A stretch of 64,000 nucleotides of DNA from Beroe forskalii (Eukaryota > Ctenophora > Nuda > Beroida > Beroidae), in NCBI GenBank assembly GCA_011033025.1, contig WFMF01000343.1, forward strand, positions 1 to 64,000, read 5' to 3'. Shown here piece by piece: positions 24,501 to 36,844 of this stretch (position 1 is the stretch's first letter; every line of letters starts with the position of its first letter). The translations under genes were made by a program, and so were the position numbers. The notes under the pieces are model-generated. The model did no database searches. It worked only from the letters and a program-made list of their open reading frames with translations, and was not told the DNA's origin.

Positions 24501-27500
24501 GAATCCTTGTCAAATAGGTCAAATTTAACATGAAGTTGAAATTCATCAACTTTATCTATACTGACTTCTATTTGTCTATGTAATGAACTTGACTCAGAGA
24601 GCCTTTACGTGCCGGCCTAGATTAAAACTAATAGATTTTAGAAGGTCCAGGTGCAGACATTAATTTGAGATGAATTGATGAATTGACTTGAGATGAATTA
24701 ATCGATTATTTTGCGTATTAGACGTAAATGAAGCAGTGAGCCTGTTCATTAATTCCCCATCTGTGTCGAATTACTTGCTTCCACTACCAGACATACGATA
24801 AGTGACAAGAGTGGGCAGTCTTGAACTATTCCGACACGACCGGCTAGCCGACCGGCCAGCCGGTCGGCTAGCCGGCCGGCCAGCCGGTCGGCTAGCCGGC
24901 CGGCCAGCCGGTGAGCCAACCGGCTAGCCGGCCGGCTAGTCAATCAGCCGGTCGGCTAGCCGCCCGGCTTGCCAGTTAGCCGGCCGGCTAGCCGGTCGGT
25001 TAGCCGGTCGGCTAGCCGGCCGGCTAGCCGGTGGGCAAACCGGCTAGCCGACCGGCCAGCCGGCTAACCCCTTTGCCTTCCTTCTCCAAACCTTCGTTTG
25101 CCTTCCTTCTCGGGCATCTGACAGTATTAAGAGCAAAATATTTGAAATCAGCGTATCCAAATTTTCAGGACTGCCTCTCAATCGGTACATTAGTGGGTTA
25201 ACGTATTCAGATTCTCGCGGTATACCTACGTATCTCGCGTCATGTAATGCCTTATCAAGATAAGAACATCGCTCTCCTACTTGAGTACTTGGGATCGCAT
25301 TCACTGACGTGTGTTACGTGAATATGACTGATTGCAGGGTGAAAATACCTCCATCAGAATAGTAACATCGGTCACTTACGTATCTCATGTGACACGGACT
25401 GATCAGGACTACATTGAATGCAATGCTTCATAGATCGTCTCCTACCCTGTTATTGCATGGTCACCTCGCTTCAAGACGAATACTTCCAACAGAATAGTAA
25501 CATCGTTCACTTACGTATCTCATGTGACACGGACTGATCAGGACTACATTGAATGCAATGCTTCATAGATCGTCTCCTTCCCTGTTATTGCATGGTCACC
25601 TCGCTTCAAGACGGGAGGTGGTGAAGTAGGAGCAGGGGGTTGGGGTGTAGCTCGGCGTGGCGAAGGGGCTGGATCAGGTTGGGTTGGAGCGGCGGGCTCA
25701 CCGGCTAGCCGACCGGCTAACTGACCGGCTAGCCGGCCGGCTAACTGGCTAGCCGACCGGCTGATTGACTAGCCGGGCGGCTAGCCGACCGGCTGATTGA
25801 CTAGCCGGCCGGCTGGCCGGCCGGCTAGCCGACCGGCCAGCCGGCCGGCTAACCGGCTAGCCGGCCGGCCAGCCGGTCGTGTCGGAATAGTTCAAGACTG
25901 CCCAAGAGTGAACTTGAAGTGCATTTCTATATCTGTATATGGTTTGATTCATAGCAATGAGCTAATTCCAATAATACTTGTATATCTCCCTCTGTTGTAG
26001 AACTGAATTGAATTTCTGGTTGGTGTTCTTGCAGAAAATTACAGAGACTGAAGAATGTTAAATACGCGAAAATACGTGAAAATACGGCTGCTTTGAAATT
26101 AAAGGAAAATTTCAAAATTGAAGAGGAAAAATGCGTATCATAATTTTGCCATATTTAAAAAAAATACGTATATGAAATCCTTGCTGTCTATTGATTTTGA
26201 GGCAATTCCAGATTAAATTCCTTGATTGGCCTCGTGAAGAAACTGAAGGTAGTTTAGGAGCGTGAGGAATTTTATAGGGCACCTTAGGGAGCAAGTTAAA
26301 ACGTTTAGGGCGCTTATAATTTGCTACCACATCATAGATAAATTATATTTTTTAATTAATTTAATTTCAAAGCCCCCATATTTGTGGGAAATCTGACAAA
26401 TTAAGTTCGAGTGTGACTATGAAATTAACATATGCACCGTCCAGTGCTTTATCTTTCTTAATATGCGTTAAATTCAAGGAAGCTGCTCTATGCTGCAATC
26501 CAAATCCAATAACTCTGTGAAAAATTAAAGATCTGAAAAAAATCATTCACACCTAGAAATTCAAGTTATTTCAATCTTTATCGATATTAGAACAATTTTC
26601 TATCGGAATAATTAAAATGGCTTTGAAATAGCCTAGCTAAGCCAGCATTGGATGTTAAAGGTGACAAGGAATTGTCTCCAGAGGGTGAACTTACCGCAAT
26701 GCCACAGTTGAAGCTCTGCTTGCTGTAGTCAAAGCGGGACCAACCCATGAGGGGAGGCACTGCAGCTGTCAGGGCCGTGCTCCAGATCAGAACCAGGATC
26801 ATCTTCAGACGGTTCTTTGAGATGATGTCACGGTACTTAGCCTGCAAGGGTGGCATGGTGTCACTGGGAGGGTGCATGGTGTCACTCATGGGCCCGTGAC
26901 TGGAAGATGACATGGTGTCACTAATGGGCTCGTGACTGTTCTACTTATTGATTATTAACCAAAATCGATAAATTAATGGGTTGAACTTAATCTTCCCATA
27001 TCATTAAATATGTCAGTGAAGCATGTACATTGTACAGTTTATTTATTTTACATGATCACCCATTTAAATATTAACGTGAGCTCTTAGAATTGCACCCAAG
27101 TGCGAAGAATACCTTCAAGCCCTTTTAATGCTTTAATCAATCGGTGTTTAAAATTCTCATTAGGTCAGGGGCACTTATAAATATTTAAAATTTAAATGAG
27201 TCACACATAGTGTAGCCAAGAAAATATCTTCCAAATTGTTTGTTACAGTATACTGGAGATGCTAGATGCCAAAATATAAAATTCAAACAGAGAAATGTTA
27301 TCCTGATACCTGGTGACATATGAGGATGTGTCTAATACCTGGTGACATATGAGGATGTACCTGGTGACATATGAGGATGTACCTGGTGACATATGAGGAT
27401 GTATCTGGTACCTGGTGACATATGAGGATGTATCTGGTACCTGGTGACATATGAGGATGTATCTGGTGACATATGAGGATGTACCTGGTGACATATGAGG

Positions 27501-29297
27501 ATGTATCTGGTACCTGGTGACATATGAGGATGTACCTGGTGACATATGAGGATGTATCTGGTGACATATGAGGATGTACCTGGTGACATATGAGGATGTA
27601 TCTGGTACCTGGTGACATATGAGGATGTACCTGGTGACATATGAGGATGTATCTGGTGACATATGAGGATGTACCTGGTGACATATGAGGATGTATCTGG
27701 TGACATATGAGGATGTATCTGGTACCTGGTGACATATGAGGATGTATCTGGTACCTGGTGACATATGAGGATGTATCTGATGACATATGAGGATGTATCT
27801 GATGACATATGAGGATGTATCTGATATCTGGTGACATATGAGGATGTACCTGGTGACATATGAGGATGTATCAGATACCTGGTGACATATGAGGATGTAT
27901 CTGGTGACATATGAGGATGTACCTGGTATCTGGTGACATATGAGGATGTATCTGGTGACATATGAGGATGTACCTGGTGACATATGAGGATGTATCTGAT
28001 ACCTGGTGACATATGAGGATGTATCTGGTACCTGGTGACATATGAGGATGTACCTGGTGACATATGAGGATGTATCAGATACCTGGTGACATATGAGGAT
28101 GTATCTGGTACCTGGTGACATATGAGGATGTACCTGGTGACATATGAGGATGTACCTGGTGACATATGAGGATGTACCTGGTACCTGGTGACATATGAGG
28201 ATGTATATGGCACCTGGTGACATATGAGGATTTATCTGATACCTGGTGACATATGAGGATGTACCTGGTACCTGGTGACATATGAGGATGTATCTGGTAC
28301 CTGGTGACATATGAGGATGTATCTGGTACCTGGTGACATATGAGGATGTATCTGATACCTGGTGACATATGAGGATGTACCTGGTGACATATGAGGATGT
28401 ATCTGATACCTGGCGACATATGAGGATGTATCTGGTACCTGGTGACATATGAGGATGTACCTGATACCTGGTGACATATGAGGATGTATTTGGTACCAGG
28501 TGACATATGAGGAAGTACCTGGTGACATATGAGGATGTACCTGGTGACATATGAGGATGTACCTGGTGACATATGAGGATGTACCTGGTGACATATGAGG
28601 ATATATCTGTCCACGCTGGAGGCTGCTAAAGTCCACATGCGGGTGGTGAGGAGGAGGTTGTCCAGGAAAGCGCTGAAGTTGCAGGTCACAACGTAAAGCA
28701 GGGACTGGTCACCAAACATGTCAAATATCTGAGAGAGGGAGGTGTGAGGAATATAATGAGGGGAGGGGCTGAGATTCAGATAAGGGGTTCAGATATAGAG
28801 ATGGCAAAATCATGAAAGGTGATTATGTGCATGTGGTGCAGTTTTCAACACCATAACGTGAATGGCGCATAATTGTTTTTTAAGTCATGGATGGGGACCT
28901 TGACTCAACTCACCCAGGCCTGGTTGATCATTGAGGCGAAGGTGACTGACATGGTCCAAAATCCCACGCAGAGGTCCGCAAAAGCCAAGTTCCTAATGAA
29001 CTTGTTGCTTCTAGTGTGGAGGTTCTTGTCTTTAAACAGCGCCAACAGAATCATTGTGTTTCCTGGGAGAAAATTTTTAATTGATATTTGTCAATTCACA
29101 AGTCATCATTCATTTTGCGAGGAAATTACTTATCAGATAGATGTGACCATTTCATCATACATGAATACGTAAGATTATAGAATCAATAGAATCGGAGCAT
29201 TAGCTGCCCTCTGATCCCTGGACTTACCAACCACTGAAAGTAAGCAGAAAATGCACATGATAGTCGCCAGTGCTTGCGTCCACCAATCCAACGCCAT
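21587..29297 (-). CDS. Opsin-like class A GPCR, nine exons, 406 aa
   Basis: Exons: 29297-29228, 29062-28914, 28728-28585, 26841-26695, 24456-24350, 23833-23715, 23403-23242, 23045-22919, 21782-21587. Every junction is GT-AG with matching phase. Hallmarks: G24-N25 (1.50), LAFAD with D53 (2.50), C89 (3.25) exactly 25 residues before R114 of DRY, W141 (4.50), GWSRF and C167 in loop 2, P193 and Y201 in TM5, NPLVF at 330-334. Helix 8 and a basic tail follow. Loop 2 and TM5 resemble opsins, but the retinal-binding Lys position (7.43) is V324, and TM6 lacks CWxP. It is therefore an opsin-related orphan receptor of the plasma membrane with unknown ligand. The N-terminus is very short; an extra upstream 5' exon is possible, since CTTCTTAG directly precedes the Met. 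Intron 3 carries a minisatellite made from the exon-3 donor junction. The weakest exon call is exon 8, whose acceptor is TTTTTAAG. Confidence 0.88.
23617..23691 (-). repeat. tRNA-like sequence (SINE head or tRNA pseudogene)
   Basis: The minus strand shows box A-like GTGGTGTAACGG and box B GGTTCGATTC about 35 bp apart and ends in CCATTCCCA. The acceptor stem does not pair, so it is not a functional tRNA. It lies in GPCR intron 6. A related sequence is at 42014-42089. Confidence 0.6.
24813..25903. mobile_element. 1.1-kb non-autonomous DNA transposon in GPCR intron 4
   Basis: The inverted termini begin GGGCAGTCTTGAAC and run on into tandem palindromic CCGGCTAGCCGG/GGCCGGCC units on both sides. 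The element is flanked by a 6-bp direct repeat AAGAGT (24807-24812 and 25904-25909), a clean target-site duplication. Inside are two copies of a roughly 120-bp unit (about 25370-25615) containing ACTTACGTATCTCATGTGAC. There is no transposase, so it moved in trans. It lies between GPCR exons 5 and 4. Confidence 0.85.
27306..28605 (-). repeat. Minisatellite built from the GPCR exon-3 splice donor
   Basis: Units of 22 or 29 bp. On the gene's strand they read GTACATCCTCATATGTCACCAG, with a 7-bp variant insertion (GTACCAGATACATCC...). The array starts inside exon 3, at the codons for ILICHQ after DRY, and fills most of the following 1.3 kb of intron 3. Every unit therefore repeats the last exon bases and the CAG|GTAC donor. 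All three gene-strand frames stay open for over 100 codons because the unit lacks stops. Confidence 0.95.
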
Positions 29298-30867
29298 GCT
29301 AAGAAGATAACAATGTGAAATTATAGCAAAAAGCGACAAAAATCTTAGGGCAATAAGAACTAAGGTGCACCCGAATAATCCCAGCGATTAGTAAAAATAG
29401 GTCTAACACTTTACAGGTTTATGCTTGGGACTCATCTGCTGTTCAAGTTCAACCGGATTGAGATGGAAATGATTTCAACCCATCCCGTCGTCCAATTAAT
29501 TTGTACTTTTCGGTCATTTTCCCTCCTCCGTCAATAACCAGTGTGAAATAAACCGCAGAATCGAACATTAACCATTGTACTACGACATTCCCACGGGCCT
29601 TCGAAATCTTGATTAATTATTTTCATGGTCACAGATGTACCATGGTAATTGGTATAGTCGTACGTTGCTTTTTTATCATTTTAGCTAACTCATTGAGCTG
29701 GATGTCAACTATTCTCACTTTGAAAATATTACCGATTAAACTTGGAGGTTCAGGGCTCAGGTCTGCAGAGTGAGATAAATGATTTTTTCATAATATCTAC
29801 ATCGGGAGTGGGATTATTTTTGAGTGGTTTCGAGCAAATATTGTAAATTTGTCTTCCAAGATATTTCCTTGTGTTTGAAAATACGTTCTTCTGAACCCGT
29901 AATAAGGTCGAAACATAGTTCAGTTAAATAATTCGAAAAGTAGAGAAGGTGATATAAATTTTGGTATCGATTGAAATAATTTTGTCAGTTAGTTCATTGG
30001 AATTAAATTGCTCGAAAAATGCGCGCTGCTCTTTCGGTCCGAAGGTGAAACTGATCTAAACTCGGTGGCAACTGGCAAATGAATTAACACTTAAGTTGGA
30101 AATTTGTGTCTTCTAATTCTATCGCCAAATTTCAAAAAAGCAAAAATGAATAATAATCCGGCATAGAACGGTCCAGTACATCATCTGATGATATTTAAGA
30201 CTTGGAACGTTATCAGACGGTCTTGAACTTGAAGTTGAAGTGAATGGTCAATTCTCTTTGTTTTGGTGATACTGATAAAAAACGCACATATTTTCAATTT
30301 AAATTTCAATTCAAATGTTTTTTCATATGCAATTTGCCATATGATTTTAATGTTTTACATTTTATGCTCATATGTTGGTAATATCGCGGTTTGTAATTTT
30401 TACTCGTTTCTTAAACCCTTCATATTATGATTGTTCGCTTCTGCGTACTCATAGCTAGAGCTTTCTTGATTCTTCCTCGTGTCAAAGATATATCATTTTC
30501 AATTTTCATCTACGAAATTGTTGCTTTATTTGTAGTCAATGTCATTCTTCTAAAGTTCTAACTCTTCCGCGGGGTCGTCCGTAACATTAAATAAGGGGCC
30601 ATCCATAAACTCATAAAGAACGTCCGCAAAATTTCGGAAATTTTAGACCCCTCCCCCCCCCTTGTCCGCAAACATCCACATTTCTGAAACTCCTCCCTCC
30701 CCCAGGATATCCGCATTTTTCTTTAAAATCATTATATTATATTCTGGGCACAAAATTTAACGATTTTGTAGTGAAATAACCGTCAAATCGACCAAAATTT
30801 CCATAAACTGTGGACGTCCGCATTTGGCCATAGTCCAAACACCCCCTTATACACCCTATGTCCGTAA
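29298..30867. other. Upstream region of the GPCR gene
   Basis: AT-rich and without a supported gene. It should contain the GPCR promoter. From 30590 a GGGGCCATCCATAAA segment with runs of C and repeated GTCCGCA words resembles the end of a DNA-transposon relic, but I found no matching second end. Confidence 0.4.
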
Positions 30868-33666
30868 ACAGCAGCGTAACGCTGTTACAGCAGCGTAACG
30901 CTGTTACAGCAGCGTAACGCTGTTACAGCAGCGTAACGCTGTTACAGCAACGTAACGCTGTTACAGCAGCGTAACGCTGTTACAGCAACGTAACGCTGTT
31001 ACAGCAGCGTAACGCTGTTACAGCAGCGTAACGCTGTTACAGCAACGTAACGCTGTTACAGCAACGTAACGCTGTTACAGCAACGTAACGCTGTTACAGC
31101 AGCGTAACGCTGTGACAGCAGCGTAACGCTGTTACAGCAGCGTAACGCTGTTACAGCAGCGTAACGCTGTTACAGCAGCGTAACGCTGTTACAGCAGCGT
31201 AACGCTGTTACAGCAGCGTAACGCTGTTACAGCAGCGTAACGCTGTTACAGCAGCGTAACGCTGTTACAGCAGCGTAACGCTGTTACAGCAGCGTAACGC
31301 TGTTACAGCAACGTAACGCTGTTACAGCAGCGTAACGCTGTTACAGCAACGTAACGCTGTTACAGCAGCGTAACGCTGTTACAGCAGCGTAACGCTGTTA
31401 CAGCAACGTAACGCTGTTACAGCAACGTAACGCTGTTACAGCAACGTAACGCTGTTACAGCAACGTAACGCTGTTACAGCAGCGTAACGCTGTGACAGCA
31501 GCGTAACGCTGTTACAGCAGCGTAACGCTGTTACAGCAGCGTAACGCTGTTACAGCAGCGTAACGCTGTTACAGCAGCGTAACGCTGTTACAGCAGCGTA
31601 ACGCTGTTACAGCAACGTAACGCTGTTACAGCAACGTAACGCTGTTACAGCAGCGTAACGTTGTTACAGCAGCGTAACGTGGTTACAGCAGCGTAACGTT
31701 GTTACAGCAGCGTAACGCTGTTACAGCAGCGTAACGCTGTTACAGCAACGTAACGCTGTTACAGCAACGTAACGCTGTTACAGCAGCGTAACGCTGTTAC
31801 AGCAGCGTAACGCTGTTACAGCAGCGTAACGCTGTTACAGCAACGTAACGCTGTTACAGCAGCGTAACGCTGTAACAGCAGCGTAACGCTGTTACAGCAG
31901 CGTAACGCTGTTACAGCAGCGTAACGCTGTTACAGCAGCGTAACGCTGTTACAGCAGCGTAACGCTGTTACAGCAGCGTAACGCTGTTACAGCAGCGTAA
32001 CGCTGTTACAGCAGCGTAACGCTGTTACAGCAGCGCGTAACGCTGTTACAGCAGCGTAACGCTGTTACAGCAGCGTAACGCTGTTACAGCAGCGTAACGC
32101 TGTTACAGCAGCGTAACGCTGTTTGCTGTTACAGCAGCGTAACGCTGTTACAGCAGCTTAACGCTGTTACAGCAGCGTAACGCTGTTACAGCAGCGTAAC
32201 GCTGTTACAGCGCAGCAGCGTAACGCGAACGCTGTTACAGCAGCGTAACGCTGTTTCAGCAGCGTAACGCTGTTACAGCAGCGTAACGCTGTTACAGCAG
32301 CGTAACGCTGTTACAGCAGCAGCGTAACGCTGTTACAGCAGCGTAACGCTGTTACAGCAGCGTAACGCTGTTACAGCAGCGTAACGCTGTTACAGCAGCG
32401 TAACGCTGTTACAGCAGCGTAACGCTGTTACAGCAGCGTAACGCTGTTACAGCAGCGTAACGCTGTTACAGCAGCGTAACGCTGTTACAGCAGCGTAACG
32501 CTGTTACAGCAGCGTAACGCTGTTGGCAGCAGCGTAACGCTGTTACAGCAGCGTAACGCTGTTACAGCAGCGTAACGCTGTTACAGCAGCGTAACGCTGT
32601 TACAGCACTAGCAGCGTAACGCTGTTACAGCAGCGTAACGCTGTTACAGCAGCGTAACGCTTTTACAGCAGCGTAACGCTGTTACAGCAGCGTAACGCTG
32701 TTACAGCAGCGTAACGCTGTTACAGCAGCGTAACGCTGTTACAGCAGCGTAACGCTGTTACAGCAGCGTAACGCTGTTACAGCAGCGTAACGCTGTTACA
32801 GCAGCGTAACGCTGTTACAGCAGCGTAACGCTGTTACAGCAGCGTAACGCTGTTACAGCAGCGTAACGCTGTTACAGCAGCGTAACGCTGTTACAGCAGC
32901 GTAACGCTGCTACAGCAGCGTAACGCTGTTACAGCAGCGTAACGCTGTTACAGCAGCGTAACGCTGTTACAGCAGCGTAACGCTGTTACAGCAGCGTAAC
33001 GCTGTTACAGCAGCGTAACGCTGTTACAGCAGCGTAACGCTGTTACAGCAGCGTAACGCTGTTACAGCAGCGTAACGCTGTTACAGCAGCGTAACGCTGT
33101 TACAGCAGCTTAACGCTGTTACAGCAGCGTAACGCTGTTACAGCAGCGTAACGCTGTTACAGCAGCGTAACGCTGTTACAGCAGCGTAACGCTGTTACAG
33201 CAGCGTAACGCTGTTACAGCAGCGTAACGCTGTTACAGCAGCGTAACGTTGTTACAGCAGCGTAACGTTGCTACAGCAGCGTAACGTTGTTACAGCAGCG
33301 TAACGTTGTTACAGCAGCGTAACGCTGTTACAGCAGCGTAACGCTGTTACAGCAGCGTAACGCTGTTACAGCAGCGTAACGCTGTTACAGCAGCGTAACG
33401 CTGTTACAGCAACGTAACGCTGTTACAGCAACGTAACGCTGTTACAGCAGCGTAACGCTGTTACAGCAGCGTAACGCTGTTACAGCAGCGTAACGCTGTT
33501 ACAGCAACGTAACGCTGTTACAGCAACGTAACGCTGTTACAGCAACGTAACGCTGTTACAGCAACGTAACGCTGTTACAGCAACGTAACGCTGTTACAGC
33601 AACGTAACGCTGTTACAGCAGCGTAACGCTGTTACAGCAGCGTAACGCTGTTACAGCAGCGTAACG
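30868..33666 (+). repeat. 19-bp satellite, array 1 (about 147 units)
   Basis: The consensus unit is GTTACAGCAGCGTAACGCT. Units carrying AGCAACGT instead of AGCAGCGT are clustered rather than scattered, as expected from local amplification. GTTAC and GTAAC alternate with spacers of 6 and 3 bases, so each unit can pair with its neighbours. No coding potential. Confidence 0.97.
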
Positions 33667-33944
33667 ATGTCCGGTCCGACATTTCTCCCATCCTTAGTGC
33701 GCGACACTTTGTCTGGCGTTGACAGACCCTCTCGAGAATCAGCGCCGCGGCGTCAGCGGGTCATACATCGTACGACAAGCGACACTCGGAAGTTTGGAAA
33801 TTATAGGGCCAGGGTCGTGTTCCACTTCCCCGCGAGAAAATGGCGCACGGCGGAGGGACGAGGGCAAGGTAAATTTAAAATTCCTGCCCTCGACACATCG
33901 ATGAAATTGTGACGTCCAAATGCGGCGCAGCAACGTTGTTGATG

Positions 33945-35380
33945 TTGACCAATTGGTCAACAATTGATGATGATCCAATTGGTCAACAATTGATCCAATT
34001 GGACAGCAATTGATCCAATTGGACAGCAATTGATCCAATTGGACAGCAATTGATCCAATCGGACAGCAATTGATCCAATCGAACAGCAATTGATCCAATC
34101 GAACAGCAATTGATCCAATCGGACAGCAATTGATCCAATTGAACATCAATTGGTCAAATTGGACAACAATTGATCCAATTGGACAGCAATTGATCCAATT
34201 GGACAGCAATTGATCCAATTGGACAGCAATTGATCCAATTGGACAGCAATTGATCCAATTGGACAACAATTGATCCAATTGGACAGCAATTGAAAAATGA
34301 TCCAATTGGACAGCAATTGAAAAATGATCCAATTGGACAGCAATTGATCCAATTGGACAGCAATTGATCCAATTGAACGGCAATTGATCCAATTGGACAG
34401 CAATTGATCCAATTGGACAGCAATTGATCCAATTGGACAGCAATTGATCCAATTGGACAGCAATTGATCCAATTGGACAGCAATTGACCCAATTGGACAG
34501 TTATTGACCCAATTGCTTACTAATCAACCCTATCATGGTCAACAATAGACCCAATTGGTCAACAATTGTCCTAATTGGTCAACAATTGATCCCATTGGTT
34601 GAAAATTGATCCCATTGGTTGACAATTGACCCAATTGCTCGACAATCGATCCAATTGCTCGACAATTGACCCGATTGGTCAACAATTGGCCCAAGTGGTC
34701 AACAATTAGCCCAATTGGTCAACAATTGACCCAAATGATCAACAATTGATCCAATTGGTCAACAATTGACCCAAATGATCAACAATTGATCCAATTGTTC
34801 AACAATTGACCCAATTGTTCAACAATTGACCCAATTGTTCAACAATTGACCCAATTTTTCAACAATTTACCCATTTGTTCAACAATTGACCCAATTGTTC
34901 AATAATTGACCCAATTGTTCCATAATTGACCCAATTGTTCAATAATTGACCCAATTTTTCAACAATTGACCCAATTGTTCAACAATTGACCCAATCGTTC
35001 AACAATTGATCCAATTGTTCAACAATTGACCCAATCGTTCAACAATTGATCCAATTGTTCAACAATTGATCCAATTTTTAACAATTGATCCAATTGGTCG
35101 ACAATCGACCCAATTGTTCAACAATCGACCCATTTTGTTTAACAATTGACCCCATTGTTCATCAATTTAACTGATTGTTCAACAATTGCCTCGATTGGTC
35201 AAGAATTGCCTCGATTGGTCAAGAATTGCCCCGATTGGTCAAGAATCGACACATTTGGTTAGCAATTGGCACATTTGGTCAACAATTGACACATTTGGTC
35301 ACCAATTGACACATTTGGTCACCAATTGACACAGATGGTCGCCAATTGATCAAAAATTGTCGCATTTGGTCGAGAATTGA
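33945..35380. repeat. 20-bp CAATTG satellite, long array
   Basis: Two subfamilies lie side by side: TTGATCCAATTGGACAGCAA (33960-34500) and TTGACCCAATTGTTCAACAA (34500-35160). They grade into the ACATTTGGTCACCAATTG form shared with the left arm. The homogeneous first block suggests recent expansion. Confidence 0.9.
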
Positions 35381-35818
35381 TACGACATACATTATAGCAT
35401 ATCTTTAAGGAAATTAAACAACAACTTGCCACGTAAAATATCAAATGGAAATATACCAAATATTTGACAAATGGATATAAAATATGTCTGATAAGGTATA
35501 ACACACTTCGTCACAAAACACGTGGAGAGTAATACTGATATTAACCACGACTATAAACTGTAGCAACCCATGCCCACAAATCACCAGGTAACACAGAACC
35601 CTGGAGCTGCTTACGTGAATTATGGAATTTATTCGTCTTTATCAGTGGAGCTGATTGATACGGTGCCGACCTTAGGAAGTCAGAAATGAGAAAACGGCAT
35701 ACGCCACAGCAAAAACCGTTCGGTAAAACGCATGTGGCAGCAGGTATCACTTCACCTTAGTTATATCATGCGAAATAATGAAATTGCTTTCTTAACCGTA
35801 AAATGAATAAAAACCCGT

Positions 35819-35979
35819 CACGTGACAGAGTAGCCAATAGGAACCTCGCTCACTGCTGAGTAGAAGTCTAATATTGGTGATAGGATCAGCAGCGCGATGT
35901 ACCACGTGACGCAGCAGCTGGTCACGTGGCAACAACGCGCAGTCACGTGACACACCCGCACGGTCTCAGAGAACACGTG
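35819..35979. promoter_or_regulatory. Second copy of the five-E-box cluster
   Basis: CACGTG at 35819, 35903, 35923, 35943 and 35974, in the same arrangement as the left arm but inverted. The bases between are less conserved than the E-boxes in places. Regulatory function is inferred. Confidence 0.45.
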
Positions 35980-36844
35980 GACACCTGAACGAATGATAAA
36001 CTGCTCCGATGCTCGGATCTGTACGCACCAACCCACTACTGTCAGCCGTGATAGTTTCATCACGCCTAGCCGCTTACTATTCAGGTAGAATCAGCCAAAT
36101 GACATTCATATCATTACTCTCTCTCTCATAGGTCATCCTCCAAAGTGAAAAGACTGCCTTATTGTATTTTATGCTGGAATATATATGAGTGTCACAGGGG
36201 GCTTATCGAAAATGCCGAAGTGATCAGGAAAGGACAGACAATGGAGGATACCGCTGAACAAAGGGATATTAACGAGATTGTCCCTGAGCAATCAGACCTG
36301 CATTGCTGCAAGGGGAGAGAGGAGATACGAGATAGGAGAATAATATATGAGAGGTTTGTAGGAGGAATTAATGGGACAATGGCGAGGAAAATTAATGTGG
36401 GGAGAGTTTATGGAACCCAATGACTTTTTCATCGATGTCTATAGACACTTCCCTGATCGGGTCCATATAGGTTTAGACCCTTGCCTTTCGAGCTATCTGA
36501 ACTGGACTGCATCCTCGGACTGCGCTCTTCACAAAAATATGATTTTATATTTTGTGAGAAACTAATTGCGCAACGGAGCATTATAAAGAACCCTGCTAAA
36601 CAACAAATTGAAAAATCGGTCATTTATCACATTTTACATTGATCCAAGTTTTCTATCATTTAGATTCACACTACAGTAGAATTACATATTTTGGTTGTGT
36701 TTGTTTGCAGTGGTCAAGTGTTCCCACTTCCTATCCCAAAAAGTATGATAGGATAAAGACAGAGGCAGTTGCAACGCAGCAAGTGCTGCTATGTAACAGG
36801 GTTTGAGACAAAACACTAAACTACTGCTCAAAAACCATCATTTG

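Larger units (their letters stand above)
33945..36595 (-). repeat. Right arm of the 17-kb inverted repeat
   Basis: Reverse complement of 19170-20890. It has the same order: GGGTTCTTTATAATGC outer end, E-box cluster, unique part, then the CAATTG satellite, here expanded to about 1.4 kb. The GC-rich segment just inside (33667-33944) is not present in the left arm. Confidence 0.85.

Noticed and set aside
27243-28550. Long open frames (up to 435 codons) reading repeats of SSYVTRYILICHQ
   Set aside because: They are read-through of the stop-free minisatellite in intron 3; all three frames are open, so openness is not evidence of coding.
36145-36565. Open frames in the right inverted-repeat arm sharing a peptide with the left arm
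   Set aside because: Shared because the DNA is duplicated; the frames end differently in each arm and match no family I know.
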